Source: Adenanthera pavonina
Taxonomy: Eukaryota > Streptophyta > Magnoliopsida > Fabales > Fabaceae
DNA: 64,000 nucleotides
Assembly: GCA_026686845.1 (NCBI GenBank)
Contig: JAIVEN010000002.1
Location: forward strand, 35,605,001-35,669,000
Reading direction: 5' to 3'
This document shows, one piece after another, positions 34,990-46,121 of the stretch (positions are counted from its first letter, which is position 1; each line of letters starts with the position of its first letter). Position numbers and translations under genes: made by a program. The notes under the pieces were generated by a model. The model was not told the origin of the DNA and ran no database searches. It saw only the letters and a program-made list of their open reading frames with translations.

Positions 34990-36544
34990 GAATGAAAATA
35001 CTTTGAAAACAAAAGGAATGTTAACAAAATTAAGTGCATTCAACCCTTTATCCTAAAAGAAAGAAAATAAATTACAACATTAGCTTTACTTTGTCATTTT
35101 CTCCCAATGTAACACTTGGACCTTAGGCTTAATTTCCATATATTAGATCATAATTGAGTTCATTTATGTTCAATTGGAAGCTTGAATCATATAAAAATTA
35201 AAAACATAATTTTCATGACCTTGGTATTGTTAATTTGGCACTTTTCTATTTTATTGGGTGAATTCCAAATATTCATAACTAATTCCAAAAAAATAATATA
35301 TAAGAGATTCAAGTCTCTAAAAATAGTTGAAAATATTATCTACATGGGAAAAATATGAAACATAGTATTGACTAGGTCAATTGATATAATAATTACTGTT
35401 TATTTCGTCATTTTATGAAATTCTAGTTTTCTAGCATAAATTTGAAAAATCATATTAAATTGCACAAACATCTAAATTGAGTGCTCTTTATACCATTTTT
35501 AATCTCTTCCGGTCTAGACAGTGTTGGGTTTATTGACTAAAGGTCAAAATGACCCTTTACATTCTATATTCTTGCAAAATAAATGCCATAAAATATTTAC
35601 ATGTCCATAACTTGTTCTCCTATACATTATATAGAACTTAAAGGGACATAATCATCTCCATATACATATTTAACAATAAACATGCGAATTTACATAGTAA
35701 CTTGAAATAAAACACCATGGCAAGTAAAGCCATCTTAGTCAACAATTTCTTTTTCTTTTTCTTTCTCCTCCTTGGCAGCCTTGCCATATTGTGTTCCTAG
35801 ACATTGTTAGCATATGGAAGGGTGAGATTCATTGAATCTCAATTGCTATACCCAATCATACAATCATATTATATACATTTAATGAAAACATCAATGAAAG
35901 TCATAGGAACATATCATATCATATTATTTCATAAAAATTTTAATAGAGTTTCATTTTACAAATTAGACATCTTAGGGACACAAAACCCCTTAATCAACTT
36001 AGCCAACAACATGAAATCATCACAAAGCATTAAATCAAACATATGGCATAGCAACAAACTCATAGAAGTCAAGTATGATAACATAAAGCATAAATGAGAA
36101 AATAACTACCTTATGAATTTCTCTTACTCTTCACATTTTGCACACCTTTCTTTAGCTTTCCACCACTTTCTTAAACCCTAAAGCATCACAATACAAGGTC
36201 ATCAATTCAGTGACCTCCATAAAAAAAGTATGCATACTTTTTTATTCCTTTTTGAACTAATACTTGTATTTTGCTAATTTGACTATAAGAAATCCATTTT
36301 TGGGGTCAAAATTTTGAAATTCCTTCTCTATCGTAAACCCTAGTTTGGCGGAAAATAAGGAAAAAATTGGAGAAAAACATTTGCTTCACAAAACTTACAA
36401 CAACTTGTGGTTTCATGCTTTATTCACCTAGCCTAAACCTTTTCCTCTATTTATATGACCATTGCCCAACTTTCTCTCACTAACCTACCATGGCTGAAAT
36501 TCCTAGGGTGAGAGAGGAGAGAAAAGACTCCATAAAACAACCTT
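34990..36544 (-). mobile_element. R1 repeat copy 2 (3' part), minus strand
   Basis: The minus strand reads, from 36540 downward: CTCTCCTCTCTCACCC, a TTTTGACCCCAAAAATGG phrase (plus copy at 63670: TTTTGACCCAAAAATGG), TTATGCTTTATGTTATCAT (plus copy at 39070: TTGCTTTATGTTATCAT), CACTGTCTAGACC, and TATTTTTAGAGACTTGAATC (plus copy at 40207). So it is an inverted partner of 37780-40500. It has no frames. Its TGTAACATTCC start is not present; it begins internally at the mitochondrial insert. Confidence 0.65.
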
Positions 36545-37140
36545 AAACGCCCACCTCCTAGTTCTCATCGCTCGATCACTTCCTTTTCCACTAAGTGATT
36601 GCTTAGGGACCTTAGCGTACGATCTGGGTTGTTTCCCTCTCGACTTTGGATCTTAGTACCCTAAAAGTTTGTCTGTACAAACGAGAACGGCCTGTATTCG
36701 GAGTTTCCCTGGGGTTGGTAAGGCGAAATGGGGCCACCCTGGCCCATTAAGTGCTCTACCTTGAGCCATCGACATTATATTCGTGGAAAACCAGCTATAT
36801 TCGATCTTGGTTGGCCTTTCACCCCTAGCCACAAGTCATCCTCATATTTTGCCACATACGTGGGTTCAGTCCTCCAAGGCCTATTAGAGCTCTCTTCAAC
36901 CTACTCATGGGTAGATCGATTGATTTCGGGTTAAATATTCCACCTCTGAAAAGCATCCACACCTAATGGCTTAAGCTACTGTTCCCATTTTATCACTGAC
37001 CCATCATGCAAAAGGTATGCCGTTAGAGTGAGTGCGCTTTACTAATAGAATCTCAAGTAAAGGCTCTGGATAGATCTCCTTCGACTGATTGTTCGCATCG
37101 AATCTCAGGTTCTCTATTTAGGGAGTGCAATACCTCACAG
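36545..37140 (-). pseudogene. Mitochondrial large-subunit (26S) rRNA fragment in nuclear DNA
   Basis: The plus strand is the complement of a bacterial-type 23S/26S rRNA in the region around E. coli 900-1250. The order is TTAGGGACCTTAGC, GGGTTGTTTCCCTCTCGAC, GTATTCGGAGTTTCCCTGGG, GGTTGGTAAGGCGAAATGGG, AACCAGCTATATTCGATC, TTGGCCTTTCACCCCTAGCC, ACAAGTCATCC, TCCTCCAAGGCC, CTCATGGGTAGATCG and CTGACCCATCATGCAAAAGG. The details differ from plastid 23S rRNA and fit plant mitochondrial rRNA. Only about 600 of over 3,000 bases are present. It is a nuclear insertion of mitochondrial DNA and is not expected to act as rRNA. Confidence 0.9.
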
Positions 37141-37775
37141 GCTAAAGCAGGAACAATGGGCGCAAGTGAAAGTAATCTAAAGAAGTCTAAACTAAGAAAG
37201 ACTTACGAACCATAAAGGAAGGATAAGAGCCGTAGCTACAAAGCTAAAGAGGTTGTCAGAGGCGTAGCTACAAAGCTAAAGAAGTTATCAGAGGCGATGC
37301 GACGATACTCACCTCAGCCTCTCTGGCAGCATTAGTTACCAGATTCATTTCATTCAGTGACAGCCTTAGGATAAGGAATTCAATATCGGTGACATCTTCC
37401 TCCTCAAGGCTTCCTTAGCTACTCTAAACCTAGGTGGGTCTTCCTATCCTAGTGGACTCGTCGCCACTAGGCAATCATCTTTGATCCTGATCGGCCGACC
37501 TTTCCGATCCCGAAACAAACATAGTTCGGCTCTCTTTTTTCGGTCATTCATATGACAAATTCTGTGAACTCATTCATTCCTTGGATAAATAGCAGATGAC
37601 CCGGTCTTAGCACTTTCAGTGCCTTCAGCTGTATATTCATGGCTTATATAAGATAATATGGTGAATGTACGAGCAACCAGAGGCTACCTAAGGAAGCTCG
37701 CATTAGCTGTGAGCTATAACCCCTAGGTAAAGGAATCGATAGTGGCTAGTAGTTGATTCTTTCTTTGCACACGTT
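37141..37775. other. Further mitochondrial-type DNA of the same insertion
   Basis: Composition stays GC-balanced until about 37770, then drops to AT-rich. Contains TCGGCCGACCTTTCCGATC and CAGCCTCTCTGGCAGC, with no nuclear-type frame. A phrase of about 30 bases (GTAGCTACAAAGCTAAAGA...) is tandemly repeated at 37229-37290. I infer mitochondrial intergenic DNA, possibly of mixed origin, since in the genome the rRNA would continue beyond 37140. Confidence 0.55.
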
Positions 37776-37779
37776 TATG

Positions 37780-40510
37780 CATAATTTGATGAAAAAAGAA
37801 GAACAAATTTGCAATATAGTCTTTACAAGAAAAATTATTTGCACTTTGGTCCTTGAAAAATATTTACAAACAGGTCCCTCCCTATAGAATATTTATTTGC
37901 AATTTAGTCCCTCCATAAACAATTTCATCATTATGTAAAATTTATATCAAAATGGACCTCATGACATGGTGGATCCAATGGAATAATATATTGAGTTCAA
38001 AGAAATCAATTTGAAAAAAATAGATTACAAAATGTAATAAAAATATGTAGAAAAAAATAAAATACTGTGGGCTTGACAAATAAAGAAAAAGTAAAAAGAA
38101 AAGTATATAGGCTCCATATAAATATAGTTTGGGACAGGATATTAAATTAAATGAAGATCCCAAACTAGTTTGTTTCTATATACTTAAGGGAATATATAGT
38201 ATTATAAAATATTGTAAAAGTATCTCTCTAGATAAAAAGTAACCAATATAAGATATATCTAGATTAGGAAAATATGTAGTATGAAAGATACTCTCTCTCC
38301 TCTCATTGGCCAAAATTTCCTCACACGTTTAGGGGAAATATTTTAATGTTTTTGTAAACTTCTTCAAGAAGGCATCACTTTTTGGCCAAGAAAAATATCA
38401 AGGACACATGGCAAGTTGGAAAAAAGTCTTGGAGATATACTCCCTTTGGCCAACCTTGACAGAGAGAAAGCTAAAAATTTTAGCTAAGAAGAGAGGGAGA
38501 AACGTGAGAAAGAAGAAGAAAGAAGGAAGGAAATTCAAGGTGTATGGTAAGCATCCTCTCTAATCTTCTAAGTTTTTGGTTCAAGTTAATTTTCTATGGG
38601 TTTAAGGTAATTTGGTTAAGTTTCCTCCTCCTTCTCCTCGAGTATAAGTTTCGGCCAAAACAAGGAAAATAAAAAGCGAAAGGTATTCATGAAAACTAAG
38701 CAAGAAAAGGCATGATCTAGCATTTTCACAAGTTTAAAGCAGGTTGTCATGAAATTTCCTCTTTCCCCTTTGAGAAGTGAATCTCGGCCAACATGGAAGA
38801 TGGGGAAGGAGTTGGAATTTCATGAAAATGATAGTAAAAATGAATTCTACATGGTTGAAGTACCTAAAGACAAGTCTTGGTTTTAAAAGAAAGACAAAAA
38901 CAAAGAATATGAGATGTTACGGTTTGTTTGGTTCTATAAGACTTGACCCTAGGAGTTGGTTAATTTAGTTCATATTTGATGGTGTATCTAGCCTAAGGAG
39001 ATATTTGGAAGGCTTGGAATCAAGTAGAAAAGTCAAGGAAAGCATCAAAGGTAGCAATTTTTTCATTTATTGCTTTATGTTATCATGTGATGCTTTATGA
39101 TGTGCTATGACTTACCATATTGTTGTTTTGATGATTTGTGATTGGTTTTGGCTGTTTCTAATGTGAGGACTTTGCCCAAGACATCCATTTTTTAAGAGAA
39201 AACTCTACCGAATTTTTTATGTGATAATATGATATTATATGTTTTATTATGATGTGCATAATGTTTATAGCATACTTGACATATAATTGCATAAATGAAA
39301 TTGTTGATGACATACCACCCCAAATAGTAATCATGATAGGGTTAAGCCATGCGAGATCCAAGGAGGGCAAAGGGAAAGATGGAAGAGAGTGATGAATAAC
39401 TTAACAATACAAGTTATTATGTTATATTTTCAAAATGTGTATAAATTTATGAATGAAGTATAGACTCTGTAATTATACACGTTCAAGCTCCTCTAGACAC
39501 CTCAAAATGTTTGGAATAAACATGGAATGAGTTTTGGTATTGTAGAAATATTATGAGGCCAAATACTTAATATTTGCTCATAAAGTGCTCTTTTGATGTA
39601 CTGTAAGGTTAGATAGAGCTAATCTATCCAAAACAGGGCATTGATATATGTATACTTGGGAAGTAGACAAAAAAAGCTTTCTAGAAAGTCAAAGAACACC
39701 TCAAATGGTTAAGTATAGAATTATTTATGAATTTTTAAAGTTAAAAGTCAAAACTAGACAGTGTTGGAAAACTGTAATTTTTACTGTAAGTACAATTTAC
39801 AAGTATAAATTCATACAACACTCTAGAAATTCAGCCAGTTGCATGAATGGAAAGAGTAATATGGCACTGGTTTGATTGCAATTGGAATTGTATAATGAAA
39901 TATATACATGTGTTTTCTAAAACTATTCTAGTGAAGAATTATTTTGACCCATGATGGTATATGATGATGTTCTGTCCTGTACAAGTAGAATAAATATACA
40001 AGATAAATATGGATAGAAAGTAGACATACAAATCTTTTTAATAATATCAAGAATGCATGAATTGACTTAGAATAGAATGAAAAATAAATTTCCAAAATTA
40101 CAACCTAGAAACTAGATAGAAATTTAAGCCGGAAATGAACAGTAAATTTTATGCTAAATAATGTATAAATTGGCACCACTAAAGTCCTATTTTATAATTT
40201 TCCATTTTAAGTTATTTTTAGAGACTTGAATCACCTTCATATAATTTTTTTTAGATTTAGTTATGATTTTTCAAAGTTCAATCTGAAAAATGGGGTGATT
40301 AAATAAACAGTAACCGTAAATTTTAAATTTTTATATTTTTGGTTCTTTATATAATTTAAGGCTATAAAGTAACTTAAATGAATTTTATATAAGGTGTAAT
40401 CATAAGAAATAAGGTATATAGTTAAGGTGGTATAAATCAAATGGTCTTTCAACCTTAAGAAAAGATATAAAAAGCCTAAAAAGTACAGTTAAGGAAGTCA
40501 TCAATCAAGC
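37780..40510 (+). mobile_element. R1 repeat copy 3, plus strand
   Basis: It shares with the minus copy at 34990-36544 the ordered phrases AGAGAGGGAGAAACG, GCTTTATGTTATCATG, CTAGACAGTGTTGG and TTTTTAGAGACTTGAATCAC. Its first part contains several 'TTTGGTCCTTG/TTTAGTCCCTCC' words near 37810-37920, typical of plant LTR repeats. Short frames in it match nothing known. It is probably an LTR or a non-autonomous retroelement of unusual length. Confidence 0.6.
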
Positions 40511-40523
40511 TTTTTAACCACAA

Positions 40524-41248
40524 CACTATAAAAAAATAAAAAATTACCAATATTTACAATTTGAAAAATATTTCTCAAGATAGTGTCAAAGACACGTGAT
40601 GCCTAGCCCTGTTACCCCCCACCCCCCTAAACTTTTTCCTTTTTTTTTCTTTTGTTAAATCCCTGTCCTGAAGACCAATTATTTTTTCATTCTCTAAGCT
40701 TTTGCTAATCTTCTCCTCCTTTCCCAAAGCACATCAAAATAAATATATATAAATTATATAAATAATATATATTAAATAATATAAATTAATTATAACAAAG
40801 TATATCCTTCAATATTACTAAAATTATGTAGATCTTTTTATATTTTCACAACATATTTTAGCGATATTGAAATATATACTTTATTGGTATAATTAATTTA
40901 TATTATTTAGTATATATTATTTATATAATTTATATTTATTTATTTATTTTAGTGTGATTTGGAAAAAGAGAAGATTAACAAAAATTGGAGAATGAAAAAG
41001 TAATTGCTCTTGATGGTAGGGATACAAAGAAAACAGGGGGAAACAATTTACGAGGTGGGTTATAATAGGGTCAAACTTGTCTTGTTACGAGGAAGAATCT
41101 CAGTGTTTTTGACACTAAGATCTTTTCTCATTTAATTGAAAAAATTAAAAAAGTATATCTCATTACTGAGATCTAATTTTTATAATATATTTAGAAATAT
41201 TATTCAAGTTGTATTATACTAGTAATTTTTTTTCTTTTTTTAATAGTA
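40524..41248. mobile_element. Large palindromic MITE-like element (CACTA-type start)
   Basis: The left end CACTATAAAAAAATAAAAAA is matched, inverted, by the right end (minus strand TACTATTAAAAAAAGAAAAA). The arms then stay complementary for most of their length: TAGTGTCAAAGACAC against TAGTGTCAAAAACAC, and AATATATATAAATTATATAA against its right-hand partner, meeting near 40840-40860. The total is about 725 bases, almost all of it in the palindrome. CACTA TIRs start CACTA, but I see no 3-base target duplication, so the class is uncertain. There is no coding frame. Confidence 0.75.
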
Positions 41249-41289
41249 TTATGGTAAAAAAGCCAATCAAATAGGATCTCATGGTGAAT

Positions 41290-41395
41290 GATACATTTAA
41301 AAAGTTAGTTTTTTATAGAGTTTAATAACGTCATGTAGTCAATGTAGGTCATCTCACCTAATCAAATAAAGGCTTTTTGTTGTTGTTGATGATGT
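41290..41395 (+). mobile_element. SINE-like 3' end with (GTT)n tail
   Basis: The sequence AGGTCATCTCACCTAATC followed by AAAGGCTTTTTGTTGTTG is close to the 3' end of a plant tRNA-derived SINE-like repeat family that ends in GGCTTTGTTGTTGTTG. No A and B boxes were recognised, so it is truncated. Confidence 0.4.
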
Positions 41396-41750
41396 TATAC
41401 CCTTCTAGGTAATTTTATTCCTTCTTCTACGAGACAAGTTGCGGGGAAGGTTACTGGTACACAATTAGTAGTCCTTGGTACTGGTGTTGTAAAATTATCG
41501 GAGACTTGGTGCCAAAAACTCTGACCTGTGCCTCAATGGACGTGTAACATTCTGTACATGAGCAAACTCACCAAAAATTTGAACTGTGATGAACATTACA
41601 TGGATGGGCGTTACGTTCATGGTCTGAAGTTGGGAAAGAAAACTAGCAGTACTATGAGATGTGCTGATCTTTAATATCTAAAAGGCCATAGAAGGAAGAA
41701 TAAAGTTGACGTAATGTGGCAATATAGATTAGCCATCCAAATTTTTTTTT
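41396..41750. other. No gene recognised
   Basis: About 350 bases with slightly higher GC content. Short frames resemble nothing known. Confidence 0.5.
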
Positions 41751-42070
41751 GGGAAAAATCACTATTAAATTTCAAAACATGAAAATATTTATTAAAATGT
41801 CCCAACACTACAAAATATTTCACCATAGTTAAAATCAATGTAAAATCCTGAAAAATAAATATAAAATCATGAAAAATGAGTATAAAAAATTTTAGTGTTG
41901 AGTATTAAATCATAGTATAATATTTTATACTCATACTCCATAATTTTATACTTAATAAATAAAGTTTTTTATACTTATTTTTCGGGATATGAGACTTAAA
42001 TGTAATATTTTTAATGTTGGAACCTTTAAATAAATATTTTCATGTTTTGGGATATTTTAGTATTTTTTCC
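41751..42070. mobile_element. Small inverted-repeat MITE (Mutator-like)
   Basis: The terminal inverted repeats are about 60 bases long. The left end is GGGAAAAATCACTATTAAAT and the right end, inverted, is GGAAAAAATACTAAAATATC. Both continue into ACATGAAAATATTTATT. The flanks are runs of 8-9 T on both sides, compatible with a 9-base target duplication but not informative. There are no frames. Confidence 0.7.
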
Positions 42071-43042
42071 TTTTTTTTGTACTCTGATTTATTCTAAAAT
42101 CATAGGCTCCTACCATGTTCATATTTATCACCCCACTACTGTTTTGAAATTAGACTGATCATTAAACCGGTTAAGACACTATGTCTCAAGGTTTCATTAA
42201 ACTAGTAGTAGTAAAATTAATATATTTTTATATATTAAAATATTATAAAAAATTAAAAAAAATATTACTAATAAATTTCATAACTTAATTCAAATCTAAA
42301 TACAATCATATTCATCCATAATCACACATTAAACTCAAAATACACAATTAATAATCTATTATCATTCTATTTATTAAGTAAATCTATAATATTAATGTTT
42401 ATGCATAAGACTAATGCTTATATAATACTAGAATCTAGGAAGAAAAATTTTATCCAAAAAATGACGTTATTTGGTACTAAAAACTAAATTTAAAAAAAGT
42501 TTGAACTAGTTGAACTAGTAACTCAGCCGATTTTTCTAGAAAAATTCTGGTTCTTAGAGATATATGGGGGCCAACCAACATCAAAAATACTATCAGGGCA
42601 AAATAGTTTCACTTATATTGATAACCAAAGTGTGTACCTACTAATTGCAAAATCTGAAGTCACTTAACTGTTCAAAAACATTTATAAACTCATCCAAAAC
42701 CTATTCCCTACTCAAATTTAGACCCTAAGAATAAATAATATCCATGACTTGAACCTTAACTCCTTATATTTGAAAAACCATAGAATTCCACACCAAAGCT
42801 CCAATGTCTAACTATCTACAAAATCGGGTTGTTGAAAATCAGCCCTAACATTCCCAAACACCCCTTCTAGGAGAGATACAACCTCACAACAAAGAATGGA
42901 TGTTTTGCAGTTTACCTGAACCTAAAATGAGTGATTAAAACCAACTGGAAATCAGCTTATACAGCCATGAAACACATCACTCACACCTGAAATCCCTTAA
43001 GACAACACTGTAGAAAGAATTCTGTTTATACCAAGAGAAAAA
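42071..43042. other. No gene; presumed downstream of the DRP2 pseudogene
   Basis: AT-rich sequence with no exon that I could match to the missing DRP2 exons (end of PH domain, GED, Pro-rich tail). It is probably degenerate repeat. Confidence 0.5.
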
Positions 43043-43281
43043 ATGCATAGAAAGAAGAACAACATACTTAAGGGGATGTTCAAGATGCTGAAAATAGCAC
43101 TTGTCCTGAGCAATGTCAAACAGATTCCCTATGTGAAAACAGACCACAGCATACTGCAAACTGTTGCAAATGCATAGAAGGAAGAACAACATACTTCAGG
43201 GGATGATCAAGATGCTGAAAATAGCACTTGTCTTGAGCAATGTCAAACAGATTCCCTACGTGAAAACAGACCACAGCATAC
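43043..43281. repeat. 112-bp direct duplication
   Basis: The segment starting ATGCATAGAAAGAAGAAC (43043-43154) recurs at 43170-43281 starting ATGCATAGAAGGAAGAAC, and both end in CCACAGCATAC. The period is 127 bases with a few mismatches. It lies just beyond the last DRP2 exon found. Confidence 0.95.
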
Positions 43282-44509
43282 AACAGGTAAGCAATCTACT
43301 TTCATCATAATTCCCACGGTGAAAAGCAAACCTTAGTGCCTTAAGTAATTTCCTTTTACCCTATCACCTTCCTGCCAGCAAGTCTACCAAAATTCAACCT
43401 TGGAAAAGGGGAAAGAAAGAGGGTGGGGGAATTTTCTTCCGGGTTTTCTATTGGTAATTGTAATTTAATCAGGGAGCAAGATACATCGAAAGGAAACCAA
43501 GAAATTAACGACTAATCTATTTGCACAACCAGTAGATTTAGGCATAACTCATAAAAGAAGGGGAAAAAAGTAGATGCTAAGGATCATAGAATGAAAAGAA
43601 TTGGGAGATATTGTGTGTTGGTTGGGGAGGGGGGAACAAACAAGTACGTACCTCTAAATTAATAACTCCTCGGAAATGTCGCTCTTCTTGTTTTTTTGTG
43701 TAACCAAGCTGCAATCAAGCCAAATCATAGCATATCAAACAACACTTAATAACTGTTCTCATCAAATCAATGCATTACCATAAGACACAAATAGCAATGT
43801 ATTTGTATATGCTTGAATAAATGTAATGCCCATGGTAAGGTCCTGCTCTAAGATTCCTTTAGAATAATAACTGACGGGTGACCCTTGGTAGACTGAATAC
43901 CCAAAGAGAACCAATTCACTTAGATCTAAATACTAAGAAATAACAACAGGAGATCTAAGTATTAAGAAATAACAACAAACTAATTAGTAATTAGAGCCTT
44001 TAACTTATCATGGTAGTATGACATATCAAACAGGAGGATCTTGAATTTTCCATATATATCATGCCCAAATGTATTATAAATAGGTCTTCAATAATTAGGA
44101 AAATTAAGGCGTGCACTTGAGAAATGCCATCATACAACTTGGTGACATTTTTCCAATGAAATGCCAAAATCACCTTACTGAAAATTACAGCATCATCTTT
44201 TGCCCAATTGATAACACGATTATTTTTTTCAATTGATTAAATTATATTCAATTTCCCTTAAGTTTCTAAAATCCTACACTCACACCTTGTTACAGCCCAA
44301 AGGAGATCCTGTCCCCAAATACCATCCTTTTAGAAATATAGGACCTCCAAGTTTTAAGCCCACCTGGGAATCCCAAACCACATAATTTGAGACTCAATAG
44401 GAACATAGCAGAGTCCTACCTTCACAACCAACATGAACAAAAGCTTCCATTGAGGTAGATCACTTGAACATTTCATTGATTGCAACGATCCTATGATCAT
44501 ACAATTACC

Positions 44510-44600
44510 GCGCCGCCGCACAAACACACCCCCCTCCCCCGGGGATGGCGTGTGGGGGCCTCCAAAAAAAAAAAAGGCACCCTCCACAGAAACACAAAAA
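44510..44600. other. GC-rich/A-run anomaly in intron 15
   Basis: The short stretch CCGCGCCGCCGCAC, with C-runs, G-runs and a 12-base A-run, differs sharply from the AT-rich intron around it. There is no frame. It may be a retroposed scrap or a sequencing-difficult region. Confidence 0.4.
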
Positions 44601-45005
44601 AAATATTACCCCCCTCACCTCTTGGCCAGCTCCCTTGTACTATCTTTTGTCTTCATTCTCTTCCCATAGGCCTTTAGCCTCCCCAGCCCATGAGTCATTG
44701 GTCCATCACTTGTACATTATTTTTCTGCTTCTAAATTCTATATTCTAACCCATTTTATAAGATTACTTACACTGGGAGTGTATATTTTAATCAAGAATTG
44801 AGTTGATGCACGAGGTAATGAGACGTACAGAGTATAATCCAGTTTTAGGCTATATACTTGCACAGATTTGTCACAATCCTCAAAATCCTCAAAGCAATAC
44901 GATGTCGATATGCTAGGATGGATTACATCTTCTACCAGAGTTCTGGGTTTCCAAAGATATTTATGATAAAGATATTATACCTTGACTGAAGGGTTCTATG
45001 CAGGG

Positions 45006-45900
45006 TGAACAACAAACATTCTTTTCCTGGGCCGTCAAAAGGAGTTATTATCTGCTTCTTCAAGTTCAACTACAGGAATGTTGCAGCAGACTCCTAAACA
45101 TATTGGCCAGCATTGGCCATCTCATAGGCCAGATTCTGGATCAGGTGTACCAAAACCAGATCATCTAAGAAGCATGCTACTCTAGGGCAATCCAGGTCAC
45201 AACCTTCTGTACTCAAGCAGTTTCTTCACAATTCTACTTCTCTTGGTACTTTTGCCAGGCCCATGACTGTTTCTTCATCAATTCAAACAGCTAATCAACC
45301 ACCTACATCACACTTAATGCAACCTCCATCGTCCGACAACAGTGAAAAATTACTTCCATGTTCAATTTGCCCACCTGGACTCTAGACAGCCCAATTGTGA
45401 TACCACATCAGATACTTTTCAAAGAGGGTCAAAGTTCTACAAAAACATCAGAGACATTAGTAACTCTAATGACCCAGTGAAATCTAATTCAAGAGATGAA
45501 GATTATGAGAGAGGATATGAGAGGGAACCTCCTGGGCGGAAGGGTGATGCTTGTATTCCTCGACCCCCAAACTTGCATGTAGATCCAGAGATAGGGACTT
45601 ATACGAGTGGAAGTGATGCCCCAAGCCATTTTGAAGTAGTTCCTTAGAGCCCCTAGCAAAGAATGATACCTATGTTATGTCTTCATGTGAAGTAAAAATT
45701 ATATTGTCAAACATGGGACCTATGCAAATGGAATTGACGTCCCAAACCATTTTGAAGTAGTTCCTGGAGAGCCTACCAAGGAATGATTCTTATGTAATGT
45801 TTGCATGTGAAGGAAAATTCCAATATCCAACATGATGCTGTCCAAGGAAATGGAGCTTCAAGTACAACCCAACGATGTGATGATACAAATTGAATGGAAA
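45006..45900 (+). pseudogene. Unidentified plus-strand gene fragment inside DRP2 intron 15
   Basis: It runs opposite to DRP2. Broken but coding-like text: TGMLQQTPKHIGQHWPSHRP, GQSRSQPSVLKQFLHNSTSL then FARPMTVSSSIQTANQPPT. A clean frame from about 45342-45647 contains SKFYKNIRDISNSNDPVKSN and GYEREPPGRKGD, and ends near FEVVP. It is rich in Ser, Gln, Pro and charged residues, like a regulatory or RNA-processing protein. I do not recognise the family. At least two frameshifts lie near 45170-45340. The end is duplicated (separate entry). No LTR or TIR flanks were seen; it may have been captured by a transposon. Confidence 0.55.
45594..45830 (+). repeat. ~122-bp direct repeat encoding related peptides
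   Basis: GGGACTTATACGAGTGG at 45594 and GGGACCTATGCAAATGG at 45716 begin two related segments. Both continue through CATTTTGAAGTAGTTCCT and end in GTGAAG.AAAA.T. They translate to GTYTSGSDAPSHFEVVP and GTYANGIDVPNHFEVVP, so the original protein probably carried tandem repeats. Confidence 0.85.
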
Positions 45901-46098
45901 GGGATACCAAAAGTTGGGAATATGTGGGGAAACTTGGAGGTTATTAAATAGTAGTTTTCTAATTTCTACCTTGAGAGCAAGCTAAATTTTGTTGGGGTAG
46001 GTAATGATGGACCAACGCCCATTGGAACATAGCCCAAGAGGCAAAAAAACAGAAAGAGCAAAAACATACGGGAGGGAAAGGTGGAGATGAGCTGGCGC

Positions 46099-46121
46099 AG
46101 AGAGAGAGAGAGAGAGAGAGG
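46099..46121. repeat. (AG)n microsatellite
   Basis: Eleven to twelve AG repeats in DRP2 intron 15. Confidence 0.95.

Noticed and set aside
36545..37140. Functional rRNA gene or plastid 23S rRNA
   Set aside because: Only a fraction of the rRNA is present, with AT-rich nuclear repeats on both sides, and the variant positions do not match plastid 23S rRNA.
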